A DNA stretch of 33,529 nucleotides from assembly GCA_903905445.1 (NCBI GenBank), contig CAIVGO010000249.1, positions 1-33,529 of the forward strand, read 5' to 3'. A program made the position numbers and the translations under genes. The notes below the pieces were generated by a model. The model was not told the origin of the DNA. It did no database searches and saw only the letters and a list, made by a program, of their open reading frames with translations. Shown here piece by piece: positions 1 through 9,019 of this stretch. How positions within the stretch are numbered: the first letter of the stretch is position 1; each line of letters starts with the position of its first letter. The stretch is from an uncultured Bacteroidota bacterium (GTDB lineage: Bacteria > Bacteroidota > Bacteroidia > Chitinophagales > Saprospiraceae).

Positions 1-3000
1 GCTGACGCTCGCTGAAATTGTTTTTGTGCAATTGTTGGCATCTGTTACGGTTACCGTGTAGGTACCCGCTGCCAAACCGCTGCGATCCTGGGTTGTTGGC
101 TGACCAGCACCCCAGTTATAAGTGTATGGTGAAACACCGCCACTTACTGTTAAATCAATTGAACCATTGGCATTACCGCAAGTTGCGTTAGAAGCAGTAA
201 CACTCAGCACCACAGCACTCGGCTCGGTGATTGTAGCACTAGCTGTTTTGGTACATCCACCTGCATCTGTTACGGTCACAGCGTAAGTTCCAGCGGCCAG
301 ACCCGAACGGTCTTGCGTTGTTGGCTGACCTGCGCCCCAGTTATAGGTGTATGGTGCAGTGCCTCCTGTTACGGTCAAATCAATCGAACCGGTGGAAGCA
401 CCAAAACACAATACATTTACTTGTGATGAAGCTACTACTAAATTCGGAGCAATGGTAAGGGTGCGTGTTGCACTTGCCGTACAGCCTTGTGCATTGGTTA
501 CTGTAACAGTATAAGTACCAGCAGTACTTACGGTAATCGAAGCAGTAGTAGCAGATGTATTCCAAAGGTAAGTCCCACCGCCAGTAGCAGTGAAGACTGT
601 ATTGCCACCGAAACAAATAGAATTCACCCCGGAAATCGAGGCAGTTGGCACACTATTTACGGTAACGGTTTTGGTTGATGTTGCGGAACAACCGTTCGCG
701 TTCGTAACGGTTACGGTGTAAGTAGTTGTAATTGCTGGAGTTACGGTAATTGCCGCAGTTGTAGCAGCATTACTCCAAAGATATGTTCCACCACCTGTTG
801 CAGTTAAAACAGTACTGCTGCCATTACAAATGGTTGTTGTTCCTGAAATCGAAGCAGTAGGTAAGCTATTTACCGTAACTGTTTTAGTAGCAGTTGCAGT
901 ACAACCGCTACTTGCACTTGTAACAGTAACTGTATAAGTAGTTGTAGTCGAAGGTGTTACAGTAATTGCCGCTGAAGTTGCGCCGTTGCTCCAAACATAA
1001 GTACCACCTCCACTTGCAGTTAAAGTCGTACTTGCACCATTACAAATAACGTTATTTCCGGTAATCGCTGCGGTTGGCGGCGTACCAATTGTTACAACTT
1101 TAGTAGCCACTGCGGTACAACCCAAAGCCCCTGTAACGGTTACGGTATAGGTGGTTGTAACAGTGGGCGATACAGTAATAGCAGCTGTTGTAGCGCCATT
1201 ACTCCAAGCATAGGTACCACCACCAGTTGCTGTCAAAGTAGTGCTTTGGCCATTACAAATCGTGCCATTACCATTAATGGTTGCTGTTGGAGGCAAATTC
1301 AAACAGGCAATACAAGAAGAACCGGAGAGTTCATTGTTAATATCAAATTGGCCGCCTGGTGCAATTGTATAATTTGAATTATCTGGCTGATTTACCAAGG
1401 TTGGACTCAACCATCCAGAACCACCAAATACATCCTGATGCTGGTTAGCACCTGTTCCAATTTGGAATGCAGGGGTCATATTTATAAAGCGTACCTGAGC
1501 ACCTGCATAATTGCCTAAGCCGGTTAACAAACCTGTATAATTGGTGTAATAATAGAAGTCTGTTGGATCAAAGGTGTAATTGTTGCAATTAGGAGTTTCA
1601 GGGCTGCCGGCAGGTACTGTAGTAATTCTGCCTGTAAATGCAAAATCAAAATTAAATTGAGCACCAGAGGAAGGATCCGTTGCAACACCGCTATAATAAG
1701 CGGTTCCATCTGTGTATTCTACAAACGTTGCGCCACTAATCGGGAAATAAATAGCGCCACTTCCTATCAATTGGCTTCCATACAAGCCGTAGCTATTTCC
1801 ACTGCCACACGCAGTTGTGTTGCTTGCCGTGCGACTGTAACAAACCGAACCACAATTGTAAGGAAGTACTGCACGCTTTACAACCTCCGTACAACCTCCA
1901 GCAGCCGTTACAGTAACGGTGTAAGTGGTAAGCGTAGTCGGTGAAACTGAAATTGCCGCAGTGGTTGCACCCGTATTCCAGGAATAGGTATTGCCACCTG
2001 TAGCAGTAAGTGTTACACTCGAACCGCTGCACACAGTTTCTGCGCCGGTGATTGCGCCGGTGACTGCCGAATTCACAGTTACTGTTTTTGTAGAAGTAAT
2101 AGTACAACCTGCCGCATTTGTAACAGTAACGGTATAAGTTGTTGTATTACTTGGTGTTACAGTGATAGCAGCAGTTGTTGCTCCCGTATTCCAGGCATAT
2201 GTACCTCCGCCGGTAGCAGTTAAAGTGGTGCTTCCGCCGCTACAAACCGAAGTATTTCCAGAAATACTCGCTGTAGGCAAGCTATTTACAGTTACTGTTT
2301 TGGTAGAAGTTACGGTACATCCGCTCGCGTTGGTAACGGTTACTGTGTAAGTAGTCGTAGTTGCTGGAGTTACGGTAATTGCCGCAGTTGTAGCGGCATT
2401 ACTCCAAAGATATGTTCCACCACCCGTAGCAGTTAAAACAGTACTGCTGCCATTACAAATGGTTGTTGTTCCTGAAATCGAAGCAGTAGGTAGGCTGTTT
2501 ACCGTAACCGTTTTAGTAGCCGTTGCGGTACAACCACTGCTCGCACTTGTAACAGTAACCGTATAAGTAGTTGTGGTAGAAGGCGTTACAGTAATAGCAG
2601 CGGTAGTAGCGCCATTACTCCACACATAGGTACCTCCACCGCTTGCAGTTAAGGTCGTGCTTACTCCATTACAAACAGTAGTATTTCCGGTAATGGCAGC
2701 CGTTGGTGGCGTACCAAGGGTTACAACTTTGGTCGCAACTGCCGTACAACCCAAAGCCCCTGTAACGGTTACGGTATAGGTGGTTGTAACAGTGGGCGAT
2801 ACAGTAATAGCGGCTGTTGTAGCGCCATTACTCCAAGCATAAGTGCCGCCACCTGTTGCAGTCAAAGTAGTGCTTTGGCTATTACAAATGTTGCCATTAC
2901 CGCTGATCGTAGCTGTTGGAGGCAAATTCAAACAAGCAATACAAGAAGAACCTGAAAGTTCATTATTTATATCGAATTGACTGCCAGGCGCAATCGTGTA

Positions 3001-6000
3001 ATTTGAATTATCTGGCTGATTCACCAAAGTTGGACTTAACCATCCCGAACCGCCAAATACATCCTGATGTACGTTGGCACCTGTTCCTATTTGGAAGGCA
3101 GGCATCATATTCACAAAACTAACCTGAGCACCCGCATAATTACCTAGGCCTGTTATCAAACCTGAGTAACTTAAATAATAATAGTAATCCGTCGGATCGT
3201 GGGTGTAATTGCCGCAATAAGGTGTTTTAGGGCTACCAGCAGGTGCCGTTGTGGTCCTGCCTGTAAACACAAAGTCAAAGTTAAATTGAGCCCCGGTTGA
3301 TGGCTCCGTGGCAACGCCACTATAATAAGCGGTCCCATCCGTATATTCCACAAAACTTGCCGCACTAATTGGTAAGTAATTTGCGCCACTGCCTATTAAC
3401 TGACTGGCGTAAAGACCATAATCCGCACCGCTATTACATTCAATGGTGCTGCTTGCAGTTCTACTTGAACAAACGCTTCCGCAACCATATGGAAGTACCG
3501 CTCTTTTCACGACCTCTGTACAACCTCCTGCAGCGGTTACCGTTACAGTATACGTCGTAAGGGTGCTTGGTGAAACAGAAATAGCGGCCGTAGTTGCACC
3601 CGTGCTCCAAACATAGGTGTTCCCACCTGATGCTGTGAGGGTTACACTTGAGCCACTGCATACCGTTTCAGCCCCACTAATAGCGGCATTTGCCACCGAA
3701 CTTACGGTTACGGTTTTGGTAGAAGTGACTGTACAACCAGCTGCATTGGTCACGGTAACCGTGTAAGTGGTCGTGGTACTTGGTGTTACCGTTACGGCAG
3801 CAGTCGTTGCCCCCGTATTCCAAACATAGGTACCTCCGCCCGAAGCGGTTAAGGTGGTGCTACTACCTGTACATACGGTGGTGTTACCCGAAATAGACGC
3901 TGAAGGCAAACTATTTACAGTAACTGTTTTAGTTGCAGTCGCGGTACAACCATTAGCACCTGTTACCGTAACGGTATAAGTAGTCGTAATAGTTGGAGTA
4001 ACCAATATCGCAGCCGTAGTTGCATTGTTGCTCCAAACATAAGTGCCGCCACCTGTTGCAGTTAAGGTCGTGCTCTGCCCATTGCAAATGGTGCTGGTGC
4101 CCGAAATCGAAGCAGATGGAGCAGGATTTACGGTAACAACTTTGGTCGCAGTCGCCGTGCAGTTGTTCGCGTTGGTTACAGTAACCGTATAAGTGGTGGT
4201 CGTACTTGGACTAACCGTAATGGCTGCCGTTGTGGCGCCGTTACTCCAAGTATAACTAGTGCCACCACTTGCAGTCAAAGTCGTACTCTGACCATTGCAA
4301 ATGGGCGAGTTGCCTGATATACTCGCGGCAGGCAAACCATTTACCGTAACTGTTTTGGTATCGGTGTCCGTGCAACCGTTGGCACCTGTTACTGTAACGG
4401 TATAATTGGTACTTGCCGATGGCGTAACTGTAATAGCAGCTGAAGTAGCGCCCGTATTCCAGACATAAGTACCTCCTCCTGTTGCAGTAAGGGTCGTACT
4501 CTGCCCAGTACAAAGGGCAAGGTTGCCGGTAATTGCACCCGCTGGAGCTGGATTTACCGTTACAACCTTTGAATGGGTATCCGTACAATTGTTCGATGCT
4601 GTTACGGTTACCGTATAGGTTGTGGTTGTAGTGGGAGTTGCTATAATGACCGCGGTAGTTGCGCCATTACTCCATAAATAAGTAACACCACCGCTTGCGG
4701 TTAGTGTTGTACTTCCACCAGCACAAATGGTCGAAGTCCCCGTAATGTTGGCAGTTGGAGCACCTGGTTCACTCACTGTAGCAGTTCCAGTTGCGGTACA
4801 TCCTTCCCCATTGGTAATGGTCAGGTTGTAAGTACCCGCAGTAAGACCGGTAATGCTAAAGGGCTCGGTCGTGATGCCTGAGCCTGAACCAGATCCGCCG
4901 CCCGTCTTAGTCCAGTTATAACTGAAGTTAGGAACGATTTCTTTGGTGATATTGACCGTTATTTTACCATTCGTTCCACCACAGGTCGAAACAGAGGTGG
5001 TTGTGGTCGTAAAGGTCATTGCGGTTGGTTGTTTCAAATATACCGTTGAAGTAGCGGTACAACCAATGCCGTTGGTAATCGTAACATAATAGGTGCCCGC
5101 TGAAAGCCCTGTTATATTAAATGGTTCGGTTGTGATGTTACTGCCCGAACCAGATCCGCCTGCAGCAGAAGTCCAGTTAAAACTGTAATTAGGAAATATT
5201 GCCGACTCAATATCAATGTTGATTTTACCGTCTGTACCATTCGCACAAGTCGGATCTGTTGGGGTTCCTTTAAATTTCATCGAACCCTGTACTTCTTTCT
5301 TAACTACATTTGAAATGCCCGCATAACTAGAACACCCTGCACGACGTGCAAGGCGGACATAATAGGTAGAAGCAGAAATACTGGGCGGATCATAAGTAGC
5401 CGCCGTAGCGCCTGATATTGTCGTCCAAGTACCACCGGGTGGCGGCGTTGAAGAGGAGGAGGATTGCCATATATACTCCAGCGTACCCGAGCCGCCCGAA
5501 GCTCCAGTAATGCTGGTAATCAAAGCGGGATTGTAACCGCCGCATTTGTTTTCGTTACTACCGATCGTACCACCACTGGTAACGTTGTCGCAAGTAACAC
5601 TGCAGCCCGACGCATTCCCTGCAAATTCAGCGATATGCACTTCACCCGCACATTGGGTAAAACTTACACCCACAATCTGACCCTCCACATTGCTGCTGCT
5701 TGTTTTAACAATGTGCGCGTTGGGCGCCAAAATGGAACCCTCTACCATCGCACCAGATGGAATATTCAAGTTCGTGCAATTGTAAAAGTTCCAGATGATG
5801 TATTGCGCCTCGGTCCGGCCAATGCCAGCCATATTTGGTACATCCCAGTTGAAAGTGCCCGCTGCATCAACATTGATCACCAACGTTTTTGTCGCACTTG
5901 GTAAGGTGTTGAAGGTCATTCCAGACCAGCCGTTCAAAGCAGTGCCTGTAATGTTCCAAATATTCAGACCAGCGTTCAAACTGATGGTCGGATTACCACC

Positions 6001-6594
6001 AGAAAACGTCGGGGTAACCGTGTTAGCACAACCCGAAAGAGAGGTGCTACTACCACGCATACTTGTCATAGCCGTAGAAAATGCCACTAAACCAGTACCG
6101 GTTATGGTATTGATCGGCTGATTTGTAGCATTTACCTGTATTTTTGGTGTACCATTTTGTATGTTGATGATACTACCATTTAAGGTTGCTGTTCCACCCC
6201 CCAAATTGCCAAATTTGACATAATGGTCTGATAACGTACCGTTTACCTGAAATATTCCAGAGGTATAAACGATACCCCCATGCACCACCATGGCATACTT
6301 AGTACTGCCAATGAGTACATACGGATTGCCCGTACCTGCATTGGTGGCAGTATACTGACCCGTGCCAGCAATTTCGAAACTACCACCTGCTGCTATTGCC
6401 CCCTCCACATCACCGCCAGTAATATTGACGTTTTGTTCAGTAAATATATTGAAATCAAGTGCCGGAGAAAACGGATTCTGAGCAGTCGATTCCAAAAAAG
6501 GAAACAAACCCACTAAAAGAACTGTTGCCAAACGAATGATACCAAACGGTTTTACATTGTTTGAAACGGACTGGAATGTAGAGCAATGCATCAT
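1..6594 (-). CDS. Giant secreted adhesin-like repeat protein, C-terminus outside window
   Basis: This frame stays open from ATG 6594 (a second ATG follows at 6591) to base 1, giving 2,198 codons with no stop, so the C-terminus is missing. The N-terminus has a hydrophobic export signal ending near STAQN (about residue 40). Residues about 40-325 resemble the choice-of-anchor A (ice-binding-like adhesive) domain: they open with SPALDFNIF and close with GSILAPNAHI and EGQIVG. An Ig-like stretch (about 335-430) and two SprB-type repeats (about 438-609; GLSAGTYYVTITNGIGCTAT) follow. Then come about 15 Ig-like repeats of about 72 residues (STTLTA..GGTY.W..GATTAAITV..TTTYTVTVT), interrupted twice by an unrecognised domain of about 190 residues. 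Two more SprB-type repeats run to the window edge. By family precedent, such proteins are exported by T9SS and act in adhesion or gliding; the sorting domain would lie beyond base 1. Function is inferred. Confidence 0.88.
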   Translation of the reverse strand, partial: MMHCSTFQSVSNNVKPFGIIRLATVLLVGLFPFLESTAQNPFSPALDFNIFTEQNVNITGGDVEGAIAAGGSFEIAGTGQYTATNAGTGNPYVLIGSTKYAMVVHGGIVYTSGIFQVNGTLSDHYVKFGNLGGGTATLNGSIINIQNGTPKIQVNATNQPINTITGTGLVAFSTAMTSMRGSSTSLSGCANTVTPTFSGGNPTISLNAGLNIWNITGTALNGWSGMTFNTLPSATKTLVINVDAAGTFNWDVPNMAGIGRTEAQYIIWNFYNCTNLNIPSGAMVEGSILAPNAHIVKTSSSNVEGQIVGVSFTQCAGEVHIAEFAGNASGCSVTCDNVTSGGTIGSNENKCGGYNPALITSITGASGGSGTLEYIWQSSSSSTPPPGGTWTTISGATAATYDPPSISASTYYVRLARRAGCSSYAGISNVVKKEVQGSMKFKGTPTDPTCANGTDGKINIDIESAIFPNYSFNWTSAAGGSGSGSNITTEPFNITGLSAGTYYVTITNGIGCTATSTVYLKQPTAMTFTTTTTSVSTCGGTNGKITVNITKEIVPNFSYNWTKTGGGSGSGSGITTEPFSITGLTAGTYNLTITNGEGCTATGTATVSEPGAPTANITGTSTICAGGSTTLTASGGVTYLWSNGATTAVIIATPTTTTTYTVTVTASNNCTDTHSKVVTVNPAPAGAITGNLALCTGQSTTLTATGGGTYVWNTGATSAAITVTPSASTNYTVTVTGANGCTDTDTKTVTVNGLPAASISGNSPICNGQSTTLTASGGTSYTWSNGATTAAITVSPSTTTTYTVTVTNANNCTATATKVVTVNPAPSASISGTSTICNGQSTTLTATGGGTYVWSNNATTAAILVTPTITTTYTVTVTGANGCTATATKTVTVNSLPSASISGNTTVCTGSSTTLTASGGGTYVWNTGATTAAVTVTPSTTTTYTVTVTNAAGCTVTSTKTVTVSSVANAAISGAETVCSGSSVTLTASGGNTYVWSTGATTAAISVSPSTLTTYTVTVTAAGGCTEVVKRAVLPYGCGSVCSSRTASSTIECNSGADYGLYASQLIGSGANYLPISAASFVEYTDGTAYYSGVATEPSTGAQFNFDFVFTGRTTTAPAGSPKTPYCGNYTHDPTDYYYYLSYSGLITGLGNYAGAQVSFVNMMPAFQIGTGANVHQDVFGGSGWLSPTLVNQPDNSNYTIAPGSQFDINNELSGSSCIACLNLPPTATISGNGNICNSQSTTLTATGGGTYAWSNGATTAAITVSPTVTTTYTVTVTGALGCTAVATKVVTLGTPPTAAITGNTTVCNGVSTTLTASGGGTYVWSNGATTAAITVTPSTTTTYTVTVTSASSGCTATATKTVTVNSLPTASISGTTTICNGSSTVLTATGGGTYLWSNAATTAAITVTPATTTTYTVTVTNASGCTVTSTKTVTVNSLPTASISGNTSVCSGGSTTLTATGGGTYAWNTGATTAAITVTPSNTTTYTVTVTNAAGCTITSTKTVTVNSAVTGAITGAETVCSGSSVTLTATGGNTYSWNTGATTAAISVSPTTLTTYTVTVTAAGGCTEVVKRAVLPYNCGSVCYSRTASNTTACGSGNSYGLYGSQLIGSGAIYFPISGATFVEYTDGTAYYSGVATDPSSGAQFNFDFAFTGRITTVPAGSPETPNCNNYTFDPTDFYYYTNYTGLLTGLGNYAGAQVRFINMTPAFQIGTGANQHQDVFGGSGWLSPTLVNQPDNSNYTIAPGGQFDINNELSGSSCIACLNLPPTATINGNGTICNGQSTTLTATGGGTYAWSNGATTAAITVSPTVTTTYTVTVTGALGCTAVATKVVTIGTPPTAAITGNNVICNGASTTLTASGGGTYVWSNGATSAAITVTPSTTTTYTVTVTSASSGCTATATKTVTVNSLPTASISGTTTICNGSSTVLTATGGGTYLWSNAATTAAITVTPAITTTYTVTVTNANGCSATSTKTVTVNSVPTASISGVNSICFGGNTVFTATGGGTYLWNTSATTASITVSTAGTYTVTVTNAQGCTASATRTLTIAPNLVVASSQVNVLCFGASTGSIDLTVTGGTAPYTYNWGAGQPTTQDRSGLAAGTYAVTVTDAGGCTKTASATITEPSAVVLSVTASNATCGNANGSIDLTVSGGVSPYTYNWGAGQPTTQDRSGLAAGTYTVTVTDANNCTKTISASVS
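1293..1864 (-). other. Unrecognised ~190-residue domain, C-terminal copy
   Basis: This non-repetitive insert lies between Ig-like repeats of the adhesin (residues about 1579-1768). It opens with VLPYNCGSVC and ends with SSCIACLNLPP, and contains FVEYTDGTAYYSGVA, FNFDFAFTGR and HQDVFGGSGWLSP. Paired cysteines at both ends suggest disulfide closure outside the cell. I do not recognise the family. By eye it is about 80-85% identical to the copy at 2921-3493, with the last 50 or so residues nearly unchanged. Confidence 0.6.
2921..3493 (-). other. Unrecognised ~190-residue domain, N-terminal copy
   Basis: Partner of the domain at 1293-1864, at residues about 1035-1225 of the adhesin. It opens VLPYGCGSVC and ends SSCIACLNLPP. 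Differences from the other copy cluster in its first two thirds, while the stretch from HQDVFGGSGW onward is almost invariant. This suggests that the C-terminal half carries the constrained function or fold. The family is not recognised. Confidence 0.6.
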
Positions 6595-7360
6595 GATAGT
6601 GTTTTAAAAATATTAATTGGGCAATATTTTAAAAATATGACAAGCTGCTAAGGGCTTCTCCGTCAACACTTTACATGCGCGGAAAAACCAAACAGTTATT
6701 CATCAATAAAACCATGACTTTGGAAAACCAAATAAGCGATACACCTACCTGTGATCAACACAAATAAGTACAATACACGCGAAATCTCAAACGATATAGT
6801 ATCGAAAGAAAAGTGTGGGACAGGCTTACGCCTGAATCCAAAGCCAGAAAAGAAGCTGTTAAATGGAAATGATTAAGTTGGTGCAGAAGCGGGCACACAA
6901 AGATGATGCAGTGACAGGCACTGATGAGGGGTAGATTAATAAGCGTAGAAGCGACGCAAAATGATAGTGTCGTTTAGGAGAACTAAACGAATCATGAAAA
7001 GATTACATATACACTATACAGGGAAAATCCAAATCGTCAGGAGAAAAACGATTATCGAGAAGCAAAATGATTGATGTTGTTGTGTGTAGATTGCTTTCTG
7101 CTACAAATGTAGGAATATAAGTCTTTATGTAGTTAAAGCCCCAAATAAAAAATGATTAAATCCGACATATTAAAGTAAACACAAAGTTTCAAAAAATTAA
7201 CAATCAATAATTTATGACAAAAAAATAATGTCATTTAACAATCATTAACATATAAAATAATTTACACTTTCTATTTATAGTGTACATACAAGCGTTTTAT
7301 TCAATATATCATACTACATAAAACAGAGCTGGGACCCACCTGAATTATAACCATGGCCAG
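6595..7360. other. Gene-free intergenic stretch upstream of the adhesin
   Basis: I found no convincing gene on either strand in these 766 bp. The right half (about 7140-7320) is strongly AT-rich. A 12-bp direct repeat TTTTAAAAATAT occurs at 6602-6613 and 6627-6638, just upstream of the adhesin start on the minus strand, and could be a regulatory or leader element. A -7-like TACATTTG is present on the minus strand at 7104-7111, but it has no matching -33 TTG at usual spacing and would imply a leader of about 500 nt. The adhesin promoter is therefore not assigned. Confidence 0.5.
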
Positions 7361-7362
7361 CT
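7327..7362 (-). terminator. Weak hairpin at the end of the 496-residue gene
   Basis: AGCTGG (7327-7332) and CCAGCT (7357-7362) form a 6-bp stem with a 24-base loop that overlaps the TAG stop. On the minus strand the stem is followed by CTGTTTTATG. The stem is short and the T-run brief, so this is a weak terminator candidate. Confidence 0.25.
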
Positions 7363-8851
7363 ACAAGGTACCTAGCACCATCTCCCACAAATCTTCATAA
7401 GGAATCAATTCTACCTCATGCGATTGGTTCGCAAAGTCGAGCGGAACTGCTTTCAGCAATTTTACAAACCGGTCCGCATGCCTTTTTGTTGCAACTTTAT
7501 GGAAACCCGCTTCAGGTATTACAAGCAGCATTTTTATAAAACAGTTACTCCGATAGGTGTCATCCTTAACCAGGTATCGGGTGCTGTAGCGCGCAATCGC
7601 ATCCATACGATCGATCGTTTCACTCTGCTTCCGCTGATGAATCAAATAAACAATCTGAAAAATTAAGATCGGAATGTTCAACCCTCGCCGATCTCTCGAA
7701 AACAACGGGGTCTCATTGGCAAAACGCGCAATTCTAAACCGACTCAATATGGACTCCTCCCCTTCCACATCGATCAACCCTAACTCTTTCAAATAGTATT
7801 GGTATGCCTCGATGATCTTCCAATATTGTCGTGTACTTTCCGGTAAGGAACTATACTTCCGATGTAATAATACGCGCTTCAGTACATCATACGCTTCTTG
7901 ATAAGCCCTGGTATGAAATGCCAATATAATGAGCAACTCCTGATATTTAAACCAGTTAAATGTACCATCCTCTAATAAACTGATGCCTTTCCGCGCAATT
8001 TCTTTCCCATGCTCATAGTCCCGCAACTGCACACAGCAAACCATCGATTGATAATAAAATGCTTGTAAAGGAACATTGGCTACATAAGACCGCTTTTCAA
8101 AAAACGCAATCGCTCGGGCGCACACCCCAACGGTCTGCTTATAATCATTTACACTCGAATGGATCAATACCTCAATTAACCGCCCACATAAATGCATCTT
8201 ATAGGTTTCAAATTGATTCAAATCTGGCTCAATCTGTGCAAAATACGACAACGCCTGTTCGTGTACTTCCTTTTTCGCTGACTTGTTGTTCACAAAACGA
8301 ACAATTAAATCAGTATACAGTTCTTCTGCCTGATTCTCCGCGCGTACAACCAAATCTAGATGCTTTGCCAAAATCCCAAACTGCTCAAACTTCTTTAAAT
8401 CGCCCAAAACAGAACCATATTGCAGTCGCAGTGTGCGCGCTATATCCAAGGCAATATCCGAAAAATCATAACGACGTGATATTTGTAACAAATCCGAAGC
8501 GATGTCTAAGGTGCTCGCGCGGGCATTTTTACCCACCAATATTTTCATTGCCGCCCAACTACGATGGCACTCGAAATAGGCCTTCTGACGTAGTTGATAA
8601 TGTGGTAGATTTAACTCCACAATAAATAACATCCGATTCAAATATTTCTTCAGCTGTTGCTTTACACGTTGGTAGGTCTCCGCTGGATATTTTTTGCTCA
8701 ATAAGTCGCTCGCTTGCTCATCTGTTTTGACAAACCCATCCTTAATTATATCATATAAATAACATGTGGGCGCATCCGGAAATCCCGGTGCGCCCGCAGC
8801 TTTTAATCGCTTTTTGGATACGATATCTACGAGTTCCAGCAAATTCTGCAT
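7361..8851 (-). CDS. Hypothetical helical (TPR-like) cytoplasmic protein
   Basis: The 496-residue protein has no signal peptide and no clear membrane segment. It is predicted by eye to be almost entirely alpha-helical, with degenerate paired-helix spacing like TPR-type proteins (for example LCGRLIEVLIHS, ALDIARTLRL, AYQEAYDVLKRVLLH). It begins MQNLLELVDIVSKKR. No catalytic motif is visible. It is preceded on the same strand by a 39-codon ORF (8900-9019) and followed by a gene-free region. I do not recognise the family; a structural or protein-binding role is inference from the helical repeat look only. The ATG at 8851 is the first in frame and gives a plausible N-terminus. Confidence 0.8.
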   Translation of the reverse strand: MQNLLELVDIVSKKRLKAAGAPGFPDAPTCYLYDIIKDGFVKTDEQASDLLSKKYPAETYQRVKQQLKKYLNRMLFIVELNLPHYQLRQKAYFECHRSWAAMKILVGKNARASTLDIASDLLQISRRYDFSDIALDIARTLRLQYGSVLGDLKKFEQFGILAKHLDLVVRAENQAEELYTDLIVRFVNNKSAKKEVHEQALSYFAQIEPDLNQFETYKMHLCGRLIEVLIHSSVNDYKQTVGVCARAIAFFEKRSYVANVPLQAFYYQSMVCCVQLRDYEHGKEIARKGISLLEDGTFNWFKYQELLIILAFHTRAYQEAYDVLKRVLLHRKYSSLPESTRQYWKIIEAYQYYLKELGLIDVEGEESILSRFRIARFANETPLFSRDRRGLNIPILIFQIVYLIHQRKQSETIDRMDAIARYSTRYLVKDDTYRSNCFIKMLLVIPEAGFHKVATKRHADRFVKLLKAVPLDFANQSHEVELIPYEDLWEMVLGTL

Positions 8852-8899
8852 GGCCCAAAGATAAACATAATATCCACTTAACGAACCTGTAACAAATAA

Positions 8900-9019
8900 T
8901 TAGACGCCGCTGATATCAATGATGATAACGTCGCGTCCGCTGTCGGAACTGCCTAATGATTCGATGCCTAAAGCAAAAAACAGGTAAAGGTCGAGCAATG
9001 TTGAGAATGTGTTATTCAT
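8900..9019 (-). CDS. Candidate 39-residue small protein upstream of the helical hypothetical
   Basis: ATG at 9019 to TAA at 8900 encodes a peptide starting MNNTFSTLLDLYLFFALGIE and ending DVIIIDISGV. It has a hydrophobic N-terminal half (LLDLYLFFALGI), a Ser/Asp/Gly linker and an Ile/Asp-rich tail. This is not a low-complexity or antisense-like composition. It ends 48 bp before the ATG of the 496-residue gene on the same strand, so the two could be cotranscribed. It may be a small amphipathic or membrane peptide, a leader peptide, or chance. It is too short to decide from sequence alone. Confidence 0.4.
   Translation of the reverse strand: MNNTFSTLLDLYLFFALGIESLGSSDSGRDVIIIDISGV

Larger units (their letters stand above)
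640..3897 (-). repeat. 1,629-bp tandem in-frame duplication inside the adhesin
   Basis: Two adjacent copies, about 640-2268 and 2269-3897, align at a constant offset of 1,629 bp (543 codons). Anchor matches are GGCAAATTC at 1292 and 2921, CGTACCAA at 1081 and 2710, TCCTGAAATC at 841 and 2470, and GGAAGTAC at 1862 and 3491. Each copy carries about five Ig-like repeats plus one 190-residue domain. No indels were needed at the anchors checked. Many differences are third-base changes. The outer borders are approximate because the flanking Ig repeats are themselves similar. Confidence 0.85.

Noticed and set aside
640-4770. Regular repeats considered as a CRISPR array
   Set aside because: The repeat period is about 216 bp and keeps an open protein frame with Ig-like residues, so these are coding repeats, not 25-40 bp repeats with spacers.
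8059-8625. Plus-strand open frame of 188 codons opposite the helical hypothetical gene
   Set aside because: It lies fully antisense to the 496-residue gene, is rich in Gln, Asn, Pro and His as shadow frames often are, and shows no domain.
8856-8863. TATCTTTG on the minus strand next to ATG 8851 as a promoter
   Set aside because: It is only 4 bp from the start codon and has no TTG at usual -33 spacing, so it would need a leaderless transcript; chance is as likely.
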